DNA from: Myxococcota bacterium
GTDB taxonomy: Bacteria > Myxococcota_A > UBA796 > CAJQPC01
Assembly (NCBI GenBank): GCA_023150845.1
Contig: JAKLKD010000110.1
Span: 1 to 36,844 of the forward strand
Direction: 5' to 3'
Length of the DNA: 36,844 bases
The notes under the pieces are model-generated. The model was not told the DNA's origin, did not search any database, and saw only the letters and a list, made by a program, of their open reading frames with translations. The position numbers and the translations under genes were made by a program. Below are positions 26,751-33,488 of this stretch, in pieces. How positions within the stretch are numbered: the stretch's first letter is position 1; every line of letters starts with the position of its first letter.

Positions 26751-26791
26751 GCGTGGCCGAGCTGTCCTCTCACGGCCCGCGCGGAGGTACT

Positions 26792-27355
26792 GTGCGCTCG
26801 TTCATTCAGGGTCTTCTACTGGGTGTGGCGCTCCTGTTCGCAGGAGCGGCGGAGGCGGGGGTCAACGTCAACACCGCGAGCCAGTCCGAGCTAGAGACCT
26901 TGCCTGGCATCGGCCCGTCGAAGGCCATCGCGATCATCCAGCACCGCGAGGCCCACGGGCCGTTTAAGGCGCTGAGTGACCTCGACGCCGTCAACGGCAT
27001 CGGCCCGGCGACGCTCACGAACCTGAACGGGCTCGTCGAGTTTGGCGACGGCGCCGTCGCTCCGCCCGCCCCCGCCGCGCAGGCCATTGAGGCGACGAGC
27101 ACCACCACGACGGCGCCCGCTCCCGCGGCGAGCCCCGCGCCGAAGCCGGTCGCGCCCGGCGGCAAGATCAACATCAACAGCGCCGGCGTCGCCGAGCTGG
27201 AGCAGCTCCCTGGCATCGGCCCGTCGAAGGCCCAGGCGATCCTCCGGGATCGTGAGGAGCGCGGGCCGTTCAGCACCTGCGCCGACCTCGACCGCGTCGA
27301 GGGCATCGGCCCGGCCACGGTCACCCTGCTCGTCGAGTCCTGCGCCACCCAGTGA
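26792..27355 (+). CDS. ComEA-like protein with two helix-hairpin-helix domains
   Basis: A 187-residue exported protein with a signal peptide (about 1-22, ending AEA) and two ComEA-type HhH domains, about 24-82 and 125-186. They are joined by an Ala/Pro/Thr-rich linker. Each has the N-(V/I)-N-x-A-x-x-x-E-L-E-x-L-P-G-I-G start and an NGIGPAT or EGIGPAT hairpin. HhH domains of this type bind DNA without sequence preference; ComEA captures DNA for uptake in competent bacteria. The GTG at 26792 has GGAGG nearby and gives a clean signal peptide. A GTG at 26747 overlapping the DUF3006 stop (GTGA) would add 15 polar residues and is less likely. A 24-base exact repeat links the two domains. Confidence 0.85.
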   Translation: MRSFIQGLLLGVALLFAGAAEAGVNVNTASQSELETLPGIGPSKAIAIIQHREAHGPFKALSDLDAVNGIGPATLTNLNGLVEFGDGAVAPPAPAAQAIEATSTTTTAPAPAASPAPKPVAPGGKININSAGVAELEQLPGIGPSKAQAILRDREERGPFSTCADLDRVEGIGPATVTLLVESCATQ

Positions 27356-27370
27356 GCGGCGCGGCCTGAC

Positions 27371-28117
27371 TCAGCGGAAGCGGCTCAGGGCGTCCTTCAC
27401 GACGTCTTGGGCCCGGGCCATTGGTGTCTCTGGCTCCTCGTCGTGAGCGCTGGCGTCGGCGCGGCCGCGCAGGCGCTTGGGGAAGAGCTGGTCGTGTTTC
27501 GCCTGGAGCGTGTCGACGAGGGCGTCGTCGAGGGCCTTGGGGCCGCCGTGGGGCAAGCTCAGGGTGTAGATCTTGGCGAGGTGCTCGACGAGCTCCATCC
27601 GCAGGACGCAGGTCTCGAGGTCGGGTCCGACGGTGAGCACGCCGTGGTTGCCGAGCATCACGGCGTCGGCGCGGCCGAGGGCCTCGGTCAAGGCCTCGTC
27701 GGGGTCGCCGGGGAGCAGGTGCTGAATGAGCGGAATCTCCCGGCCCAGAGACACGACGGGCTCCGCCATGAACGGCGCGCCGAGGCTCACCCCCGCCACG
27801 GCCATCGCCGTCGCGTAGGGCGGGTGGGCGTGCAGCACGGCCCGGACGTCCTCCCGGGCGCCGTACGCGCAGCGGTGCAGGGCGATCTCGGAGAAGACCT
27901 TTCGGGTGCCCGCGATGACCGCGCCCTCGGGGCTCAGGGTGACGAGGGACTCCGGGGTGACGTCGGCCTTGGAGACCGCCGTGGGCGTCGCGATCACCCG
28001 GCCGTCGTCGAGGCTCCAAGAGGCGTTGCCGTCGTGGTTCGCGACCCAGCCCGCGGCGTGCAGGCGGCGAGAGACCTGGACCAAGGCGGCGCGGGCGCGC
28101 TCCTCAAGGTTCGACAC
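27371..28117 (-). CDS. Class II aldolase (fuculose/rhamnulose-phosphate aldolase type), microcompartment cargo
   Basis: A zinc-dependent aldolase of the FucA/AraD group. Visible residues are the GNASW phosphate-binding loop (about 30-34), the catalytic Glu77 in SEIALH, zinc ligands His96 and His98 in LHAHPPY and His158 in GNHGV. It would cleave a sugar-1-phosphate to dihydroxyacetone phosphate and an aldehyde such as lactaldehyde; the substrate is inferred. After the catalytic domain comes an acidic linker (about 219-230) and a final helix (about 232-248, PMARAQDVVKDALSRFR) that fits a microcompartment encapsulation peptide. The GTG start lies 3 bases after the previous stop. It is the last gene of the microcompartment operon. 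Confidence 0.9.
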   Translation of the reverse strand: MSNLEERARAALVQVSRRLHAAGWVANHDGNASWSLDDGRVIATPTAVSKADVTPESLVTLSPEGAVIAGTRKVFSEIALHRCAYGAREDVRAVLHAHPPYATAMAVAGVSLGAPFMAEPVVSLGREIPLIQHLLPGDPDEALTEALGRADAVMLGNHGVLTVGPDLETCVLRMELVEHLAKIYTLSLPHGGPKALDDALVDTLQAKHDQLFPKRLRGRADASAHDEEPETPMARAQDVVKDALSRFR

Positions 28118-28120
28118 GGC

Positions 28121-28711
28121 TCAGCTCTCCTCGTCGCGGGGCTTGGGGGGCTCGCTGCGGCGGCGGGCCTCGTCTTGAAGGCTCCCGGCGAGGTCTTGCA
28201 GGCGGGCGCCGAGGGTCGAGAGCGCCGCGGTGACCTCGGGGGACTGGAACAGGCCGCGGAGGCGCTGCCCGACCTCCCGGGCGGCCTCACCGAGCAGCTC
28301 GTCCGGGCGGGCGTCGGGGCGAGACTCGGGCCGGGCCGCGTCGTTGAGCTCAGCGCCCAGGGCGTCCCGCACACGGCGGGCGGCGTCTTCAGAGGCCCGG
28401 GTGGCCTCACCGAGCCGCTCCTCGACCTCAGGGCGCCGCAGAGACGCCGCGAGGCGCGCCAGGGCCATGAGGTGCCGCCCCAAGGCCCGCGCCTCCTCGT
28501 AGCCCTCCTCAAGCCGCTCGTTGACCTCGGCCAAGGCGTCGGCCACAGGGAGCTCCAGCCCCGCCAGCTCGGCCTCGGACGCGCTCAGGGGCCCGTCGAG
28601 ACCACGCAGCGCGACCTCACCCGGCGGAGGTGAGAAGCCCCGCGGCACCCGGAAGGCGCGGCGGCCGTCCTCGCTGATGAGGATCTCAGTGGCGAAGCGC
28701 GCGTCAGACAC
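28121..28711 (-). CDS. Unknown helical protein encoded in the microcompartment operon
   Basis: A 196-residue protein with no recognised family. Residues 1-45 look beta-rich (ILISEDGRRAFRVP and similar). The rest is predicted as long charged helices, with an Ala/Arg/Glu-rich pattern at about 50-120. After a flexible Arg/Pro/Asp stretch (about 123-135) comes an amphipathic helix (about 135-152) and another near 157-180. The last 15 residues are polar. The gene lies between the last BMC-P gene (8-base gap) and the aldolase gene (3-base gap). It may be a scaffold or adaptor that ties cargo to shell, but this is inference from position and helices only. The GTG start is the only close option. Confidence 0.75.
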   Translation of the reverse strand: MSDARFATEILISEDGRRAFRVPRGFSPPPGEVALRGLDGPLSASEAELAGLELPVADALAEVNERLEEGYEEARALGRHLMALARLAASLRRPEVEERLGEATRASEDAARRVRDALGAELNDAARPESRPDARPDELLGEAAREVGQRLRGLFQSPEVTAALSTLGARLQDLAGSLQDEARRRSEPPKPRDEES

Positions 28712-28719
28712 GGTGAACC

Positions 28720-29034
28720 TCAGGTGCCGTCCGGGCTGGGCCCGGGCCCCCGGACCTCACCCTGGGCGGTGTTGACCCGGTCGATGATCGCCAGGACGAC
28801 GCTGTGAAAGGGATCGTCGGGGCCACCGAGGAGCTGCCGGGCGGTGTTGCCTTCGCGGCTGCACAAGACCAGATCACCCTCCCCCGCGCCGACGGCGTCC
28901 ACAGCGAGGAAGGAGCGGCCGAGGCGGGCGTTGCCGTCCGGGCACACAGGCTGCACGACGAGCACGGTGCGGCCGACGTAGACGGGGTGCTTCACCGTGG
29001 CCACGGCGTTCCCGAGCACACGACAGAGGATCAT
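28720..29034 (-). CDS. BMC-P shell vertex protein (EutN/CcmL family)
   Basis: A 104-residue pentamer-forming shell protein that caps the vertices of a microcompartment. It has the family start MILCRVLGNAVATVKHP, the central FLAVDAVGAGEGDLVLC segment and VLAIIDRVN at the end of the fold. A Gly/Pro-rich tail of about 14 residues follows. The ATG overlaps the preceding BMC-P stop by four bases (ATGA). This is the third of three BMC-P genes in the operon and differs from the other two in its Cys residues and short tail. Confidence 0.93.
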   Translation of the reverse strand: MILCRVLGNAVATVKHPVYVGRTVLVVQPVCPDGNARLGRSFLAVDAVGAGEGDLVLCSREGNTARQLLGGPDDPFHSVVLAIIDRVNTAQGEVRGPGPSPDGT

Positions 29035-29321
29035 GGCGCCCCCCGGCTCGCCTGGGCGTTGGGGTAGTGGTGGTCCACGATGCCGATGACCGTCGCGTCC
29101 ACCGGGGAGAAGCTGTCGGGCAAAGCCAAGGCCGCCTCACGCCCCGTGATCCACTCGATCAGCTCGCCCGGCCCCGCCTGGAGCGGATCCGCGGCGACGA
29201 TGGGATCCCCGTCGGGCAGGCCGTCGTGATCTTGGGGCTGGACGAGCAGGAGCCGCACACCGACGAGGGAGGGGTGCTTCACAGACGCGACGACGACGCC
29301 GAGCACACGGGCGAGCTGCAT
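29031..29321 (-). CDS. BMC-P shell vertex protein (EutN/CcmL family)
   Basis: A 96-residue pentameric shell protein. It begins MQLARVLGVVVASVKHP, has the central IVAADPLQAGPGELIEWI segment and VIGIVDHHYP near the end. The start is chosen as the ATG at 29321, which shares one base with the BMC-T stop (TGATG), the same junction as at the dehydrogenase. A GTG at 29324 directly in front would add one residue and give a four-base overlap. It is the second of three BMC-P genes. Confidence 0.92.
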   Translation of the reverse strand: MQLARVLGVVVASVKHPSLVGVRLLLVQPQDHDGLPDGDPIVAADPLQAGPGELIEWITGREAALALPDSFSPVDATVIGIVDHHYPNAQASRGAP

Positions 29322-29917
29322 CACGCGCCTCGGAGCAGGTTCGGGGAGAGGACAAATGGCGCCGGGCGCAGCACCATCGCCACGAGCTCATCGCTCGGAC
29401 GCGGGATGAGCTCGACGGCGTGAAAGGCGCCCCGGGCGTTGAGCTGCGCCGTCGCCGCGGCGAGGCCCGCCTCGACGTCGTGCTGCACGCCGGAGATGAC
29501 GAAGACGCCGCGCCCGCCGAGGCCAGGGCTCACCCGGAGGCCACAGAGCGCCACGTCGGCGTCTTTGAGCGCACGATCAGCGGCGAGTAAGGTGGCGGCC
29601 GGGGTGCGGCCCTCGACGACGCCGAGGGTGTCGGGGCTGCCGACGTTCACCGCGCCCGCCAAGGCCGGGAGCAGCGCCGCGTGGGCGAAGGGCAAGAGGA
29701 GCTGGTCGATGAGCGCGCCGTCCGCCACGCCTAAGGCGGCGGTCATCGCCTCCTCGACCTCGGCGACGCCGCCGCAGAACAGGAGCAAAAACTTGCCCGG
29801 CTCGACGAGGTTCGCCTCAAGCACGGTCACCGGGGAGCGCTTGGTGAGCGCGTCCAAGGCGCGATAACCCCGCGCCAAGGACCCCAGCTCCACGAGCCCG
29901 AGGGCGTCTCCGAGCAT
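29321..29917 (-). CDS. BMC-T tandem-domain shell protein
   Basis: A 198-residue shell protein made of two BMC domains (about 5-92 and 100-190) that would form a pseudohexameric trimer. The first domain starts LGLVELGSLARGYRALDALTK and contains the KFLLLFCGGVAEVEEA segment; the second contains GVFVISGVQHDVEAG. From memory it most resembles the Haliangium ochraceum BMC-T protein Hoch_5812, which I cannot verify here. The ATG shares one base with the dehydrogenase stop (TGATG). Its pore may pass larger metabolites, as proposed for trimers of this group. Confidence 0.9.
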   Translation of the reverse strand: MLGDALGLVELGSLARGYRALDALTKRSPVTVLEANLVEPGKFLLLFCGGVAEVEEAMTAALGVADGALIDQLLLPFAHAALLPALAGAVNVGSPDTLGVVEGRTPAATLLAADRALKDADVALCGLRVSPGLGGRGVFVISGVQHDVEAGLAAATAQLNARGAFHAVELIPRPSDELVAMVLRPAPFVLSPNLLRGA

Positions 29918-31326
29918 CAGACGATCCGGAAATAGCCGGCGAGCGTGCAGCGGCGGACGCGGGTGAAGTCACGCGCGGTGGTGAGGCCCTCGCCCGTCGG
30001 CGAGGCGATGGTGAAGGAGGTGTAGCCCTCACCGCCATAGCCCAAGCCCGCGTAGTTCGGCGCGTTCTTCACGAAGATCGAGCAGTTCACCGCCCGGGCC
30101 ATGCGGTGCAAGGCGTCGAGGTTCTTGCTGTACATGCTCGCGGTGTGGCCGTAGCCATGCTCGGCCGCGACGGCCTGGTCGATGCCGTCGTGAACGTCCT
30201 TCACCCGCACCACGCCCACGATGGGCATGAGCAGCTCTTGCTGCACGAAGGGGTGCTCGGCGGGGAGCTCGGCGACGATGAGCCGGGGATCGCCCTTAAA
30301 CGGCACGTCGATCTCGCGGAGGAACTCCCCGGCGTCTTTGCCGACCCAAGCGCGGTTGACGTGCTGGCGGTCGGGGGTGAGCACCAGCTTCTCCAGGCGC
30401 GTCACCTGGTGGTTCGAGAGCTTCACCGCCCCCGAGGCCAACATCACCTCAAAGAGCTTATCGACGACCTTAGAGACCGCGAAGACCTCCTTCTCGTCGG
30501 TGCAGATGACGTTGTTGTCGAAGCTCGCCCCGGCGACGATGCCGCGGCCGGCCTGCTCGATGTCCGCCGTCTCGTCCACGACGACGGGCGGGTTGCCCGG
30601 CCCGGCGCAGATGGCCTTCTTGCCGGAGTTCATCGCGGCCTTCACCACGGGGCCGCCGCCGGTCACCACGATGAGGCGCACGCCGGGGAAGCGCATCAGC
30701 TCATTCGCCGACTCGATGGTCGGGCTCGCCACGGCGCACATGATGTCCGACGGCCCGCCCACCTCGACGCTGGCGCGGTTGATGAGGTCGATGCAGTAGG
30801 CGCTGATGCCCTTCGCCGAGGGGTGCGTGTTGAAGACGACGGTGTTCCCGCCGCTGACCATCCCGATGCCGTTGTTGAGGATGGTCTCCGTGGGGTTCGT
30901 GCAGGGCGTGATCGAGCCGATGACGCCATACGGCGCCCGCTCCATGAGCGTGAGGCCGTCGTCCCCCGTCCAGGCCGTCGTCTCCAAGATCTCCGGGCCC
31001 GGCGTCTTGTGGATGACGAGCAGGTTCTTCTTGATCTTGTCGTCGATGCGGCCGAGCCCCGTCTCTTCCCGAGCCATACGGGCGAGGTTGTGCACGTCCT
31101 CACCGGCGCGGCGCCGGATGTTGGCGACGATCTCCCGGCGCTTCTCCAGCGGCAGGTTGATGAGGAGCTGCTGGGCGGTGCGGGCGGCGCCGACGGCGTC
31201 GGAGACGGTCTTGTAGACGCCGCGGGGATCCTTGGGCACCTCGCCCCGGGGGCGGACGTCCCCGGCGCGCACCCGCTTGAGCACCTGCTCGACCAAAGCG
31301 AGCATCTGATCGTCGCGGAGCTGCAT
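29917..31326 (-). CDS. Aldehyde dehydrogenase (EutE/PduP-like, probably CoA-acylating), microcompartment cargo
   Basis: A 469-residue enzyme of the EutE/PduP group that oxidises aldehydes with NAD, normally with CoA to give acyl-CoA. The catalytic Cys275 lies in FDNNVICTDEKE, as in EutE and PduP, and the GSITPCTNPTET and VVTGGGPVVKAAMNSGKK segments are typical. The first 20 residues (DQMLALVEQVLKRV) form an amphipathic helix before a charged linker, as expected for an N-terminal encapsulation peptide. The ATG shares one base with the upstream BMC-P stop (TGATG). Within the operon it is the signature enzyme. CoA use is inferred from the family. Confidence 0.93.
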   Translation of the reverse strand: MQLRDDQMLALVEQVLKRVRAGDVRPRGEVPKDPRGVYKTVSDAVGAARTAQQLLINLPLEKRREIVANIRRRAGEDVHNLARMAREETGLGRIDDKIKKNLLVIHKTPGPEILETTAWTGDDGLTLMERAPYGVIGSITPCTNPTETILNNGIGMVSGGNTVVFNTHPSAKGISAYCIDLINRASVEVGGPSDIMCAVASPTIESANELMRFPGVRLIVVTGGGPVVKAAMNSGKKAICAGPGNPPVVVDETADIEQAGRGIVAGASFDNNVICTDEKEVFAVSKVVDKLFEVMLASGAVKLSNHQVTRLEKLVLTPDRQHVNRAWVGKDAGEFLREIDVPFKGDPRLIVAELPAEHPFVQQELLMPIVGVVRVKDVHDGIDQAVAAEHGYGHTASMYSKNLDALHRMARAVNCSIFVKNAPNYAGLGYGGEGYTSFTIASPTGEGLTTARDFTRVRRCTLAGYFRIV

Positions 31327-31646
31327 CAGGCGCCGTCCTCACTCGCGGGGAACGCGGGGTGCTTGTTGAAGACGAGGCCCTCAGGGCGATGAATCGTGTC
31401 GACGATCGCCATGATCACCGCGTCTACGGGGCGGCCCTCGGTCTGGGCGGTCTGCCGGGCGCTTGAGCCCGAGGCGTAGAGCACGACCTCGCCCACCCCG
31501 GCGCCCATGGCGTCCGCGGCGACGACGAAGGCGTCTTTGCCCTCTAAGGAGAGGCTGAGATCCTGCACCAGATACAGGCGCAGGCCCTCCAGCTTCGGAT
31601 CCTTCTGTGTGGCCACGATCGTGCCCACGACACGGCCCAGCTTCAT
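31326..31646 (-). CDS. BMC-P shell vertex protein (EutN/CcmL family)
   Basis: A 106-residue pentamer shell protein. It starts [17 protein letters not shown], has [26 protein letters not shown] in the middle and [10 protein letters not shown] near the end. The [17 protein letters not shown] segment is the most canonical of the three BMC-P copies. The ATG lies 32 bases after the BMC-H gene, and the stop overlaps the dehydrogenase start by one base. Confidence 0.93.
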   Translation of the reverse strand: MKLGRVVGTIVATQKDPKLEGLRLYLVQDLSLSLEGKDAFVVAADAMGAGVGEVVLYASGSSARQTAQTEGRPVDAVIMAIVDTIHRPEGLVFNKHPAFPASEDGA

Positions 31647-31678
31647 TTCGCCTCCAAGGTGGCGAGGAGCGCCTCAGC

Positions 31679-31972
31679 TCACTCGCCCTTCTTGGCGCCG
31701 CGGCCCAGGGGGAGGATCTCGTCGATGTTCGCGTGGGGGCGCGGGATGACGTGCACGGAGACGAGCTCACCGACGGCCTGGGCCTGGCGGGCGCCGGCCT
31801 CCGTGGCGGCCTTCACCGCGGCGACGTCGCCACGGACGATGGCGGTGACGTAGCCGCCGCCGATCTTCTCGAAGCCGACCAGCTCGACCCGCGCGGCCTT
31901 GACCATCGCGTCGGCGGCCTCGACCATGCCGATGAATCCTTTGGTTTCGATCATGCCGAGCGCGTCAGCCAT
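31679..31972 (-). CDS. BMC-H hexameric shell protein
   Basis: A 97-residue single BMC-domain protein, the main tile of the shell. It starts [25 protein letters not shown] in two overlapping motifs, has the pore-region segment KIGGGY (about 36-41) and the [15 protein letters not shown] segment. It is very like the Haliangium ochraceum BMC-H (Hoch_5815) as I remember it. The ATG at 31972 has AGGGAG upstream; longer readings of the frame only add a Pro/Arg-rich stretch that does not belong to the fold. An 80-base gap separates it from the upstream BMC-T gene, the longest inside the operon, and could hold a translation or transcription boost for this abundant tile. Confidence 0.95.
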   Translation of the reverse strand: MADALGMIETKGFIGMVEAADAMVKAARVELVGFEKIGGGYVTAIVRGDVAAVKAATEAGARQAQAVGELVSVHVIPRPHANIDEILPLGRGAKKGE

Positions 31973-32052
31973 TGGAGACTCCCTGAGAGTTGCACGAAGA
32001 GCGAGTGAATTGGGACGGTGACTTGATGACGATGGAGGCGCGACGCCGAGGA

Positions 32053-32667
32053 TCAGGCGCCGGACATCGCCTCGATGGCGGCCACGGCGGCGGCGGCCGC
32101 GGCGTCGATCTCCGCCTCGCTGCCCGCCATCCAAAGCCGCCCGAAGGCGCCAAAGGGCTGGAGGCTCACGAGGTTGACGTTCGCGGCCTTCTCGGCCTCG
32201 TTCGCCGCGAGGACCGCGTAGGCGGCGGGCTCGGTCTCCAAGATGAAGAGCGACTGCCCGGGGATGAGCATCATGCCTTGGCGGTTGCGGTTGATGAGCT
32301 GGGCCTGGTAAGGCTCAACCGCGCGGATGATCTGGTTAGAGACCACCTTGGGCTTGATGCGTTGGGTCTCGCCGACGCCGAGGTGCTTGAGGATCGCCGC
32401 GCCTGCGGCCATCACCTCGCCCTTGTCGTCGTGATGGACCTCCAAGAGCCCGAACGCCCGCTCAACCACCTGCACGGCAGGGGTGGCGCGCGTCGCCTTG
32501 AGGGCCACATCGGTAACCCGGTTGATGAGCATGCCCGGCGCGATCTCGACCCACAAGGACGCCTGACCGGCCAAGGGCAAGAAGCCACGGCAGGTCGTGC
32601 CCGTGAAGGCGGCGAGCTGAGGTTGGAGCGCGTCGAGGAAGACGTAGCCGCGAAGGGTGACGGACAT
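32053..32667 (-). CDS. BMC-T tandem-domain shell protein
   Basis: A 204-residue shell protein with two BMC domains. It begins [21 protein letters not shown] and contains [15 protein letters not shown] and [23 protein letters not shown] split by the domain boundary near 98. From memory it is close to Haliangium ochraceum Hoch_5816, whose trimers stack in pairs with gated pores. The ATG at 32667 is chosen to match that start; a GTG at 32676 would add three residues. It is the first gene of the microcompartment operon, with a promoter about 25 bases upstream. Confidence 0.92.
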   Translation of the reverse strand: MSVTLRGYVFLDALQPQLAAFTGTTCRGFLPLAGQASLWVEIAPGMLINRVTDVALKATRATPAVQVVERAFGLLEVHHDDKGEVMAAGAAILKHLGVGETQRIKPKVVSNQIIRAVEPYQAQLINRNRQGMMLIPGQSLFILETEPAAYAVLAANEAEKAANVNLVSLQPFGAFGRLWMAGSEAEIDAAAAAAVAAIEAMSGA

Positions 32668-32692
32668 AGACTTCACGATCAGGGGAACATCA

Positions 32693-32722
32693 GACCTACC
32701 GCGTGTGTGGGCGAGCCGTCAA
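32693..32722 (-). promoter_or_regulatory. Promoter of microcompartment operon
   Basis: On the minus strand TTGACG (32717-32722), an 18-base spacer and TAGGTC (32693-32698). Transcription would start near 32686, giving a leader of about 20 bases before the ATG. On the opposite strand TTGACT (32749-32754) may be a -35 box for the divergent lipoprotein gene. I see no convincing operator repeat in the 146-base gap. Confidence 0.5.
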
Positions 32723-32813
32723 GTCTTTGAGCCAGAACCCGCGAAGCGTTGACTTCAGCGCGCCGCTGATGGTAGCGGTGATCACGCGCCAGGCCGCCAA
32801 GAAGGGAGGTGTC

Positions 32814-33488
32814 ATGCGCGCTCGGTTCCTGATCCTGTTGTCCTCTGCCCTGCTCGTCCTCACGGCCTGCCCGGAGACCACGCCCCCCGCGGCGACCCCT
32901 GGCGGGGAGGCTCCCGGCGGCGCGCCCGCCGGTGAAGGTGGCGCGCCCCCCGAAGGCGCCGCGGGCCCCATGGGCAAGCGCCCTGAAGAGGCGCGGTTCA
33001 ACGTCGTTGAGGGCGAAGGTGTCGCGTTCTCCGGCACCGTCTCCTACGAGGGCGCGAAGAAGGGCTCGATCCGCCTCGACTTCTTGACCCAGGAGGGCAA
33101 CCAGCCGCCGAACCTCGTGCACGCGGTGTCGTTGCCGAAGCTCGGCGAGTTCAGCGTCGAGCTGCCCAAAGATTACGGCCAGCTCCACGTCGTCGCGTTC
33201 ATCGACGTCGACGGCGACGGCCCCAACGCCAGCGACCCCGCCGCCTTGGCGACGCTCACCGTCGGCGTCGAGCCCATCACGGGTGTGGCCTTGGCGCTCT
33301 CGGACACCCCCGATCTCGGCGCGCTCACCCCTGGCGCGAACGGCGCGGCGCCCGGCGAGGGTGGGCCTCCCGCGGACGGCGGCGCGGCGCCCCCGGCTGA
33401 AGGTGGGGCTCCCCCGGCTGAAGGCGCGGAGCCCCCGGCTGAAGGTGGCGCGGCGGCGGCGCCTGCGGCCCCCGCGGCGGGGGGATGA
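32814..33488 (+). CDS. Low-complexity lipoprotein
   Basis: A 224-residue lipoprotein of unknown function. The signal peptide ends in Leu-Thr-Ala-Cys (Cys19). Then come a Gly/Pro/Ala/Glu linker (about 20-55), one compact beta domain (about 60-165) that contains HVVAFIDVDGDGPNASDP, and a second Gly/Pro/Ala/Glu tail (about 175-224) with seven-residue repeats. The DxDGDGP stretch may bind calcium. The ATG at 32814 has GGAGGTG just before it and beats an in-frame start at 32703 that adds no signal. A TTGACT at 32749-32754 may be its -35 box. The stop overlaps the glycosyltransferase start by ATGA. Confidence 0.75.
   Translation: MRARFLILLSSALLVLTACPETTPPAATPGGEAPGGAPAGEGGAPPEGAAGPMGKRPEEARFNVVEGEGVAFSGTVSYEGAKKGSIRLDFLTQEGNQPPNLVHAVSLPKLGEFSVELPKDYGQLHVVAFIDVDGDGPNASDPAALATLTVGVEPITGVALALSDTPDLGALTPGANGAAPGEGGPPADGGAAPPAEGGAPPAEGAEPPAEGGAAAAPAAPAAGG
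33390..33452 (+). repeat. Three tandem 21-base repeats in lipoprotein tail
   Basis: Three head-to-tail copies of a 21-base unit (starts at 33390, 33411 and 33432) encode Pro-Pro-Ala-Glu-Gly-Gly/Ala-x. The repeats share CCCCCGGCTGAAGG exactly and differ after it. They keep the reading frame, so the tail length can change by slippage. Confidence 0.8.

Noticed and set aside
27407-28633. 408-codon plus-strand frame over the aldolase and unknown BMC gene
   Set aside because: Antisense to two genes with overlapping operon spacing, and no domain or ribosome binding site.
29322-29324. GTG at 29324 as start of the second BMC-P gene
   Set aside because: The adjacent ATG at 29321 gives the TGATG junction used by two other genes in this operon and the expected MQLARV start.
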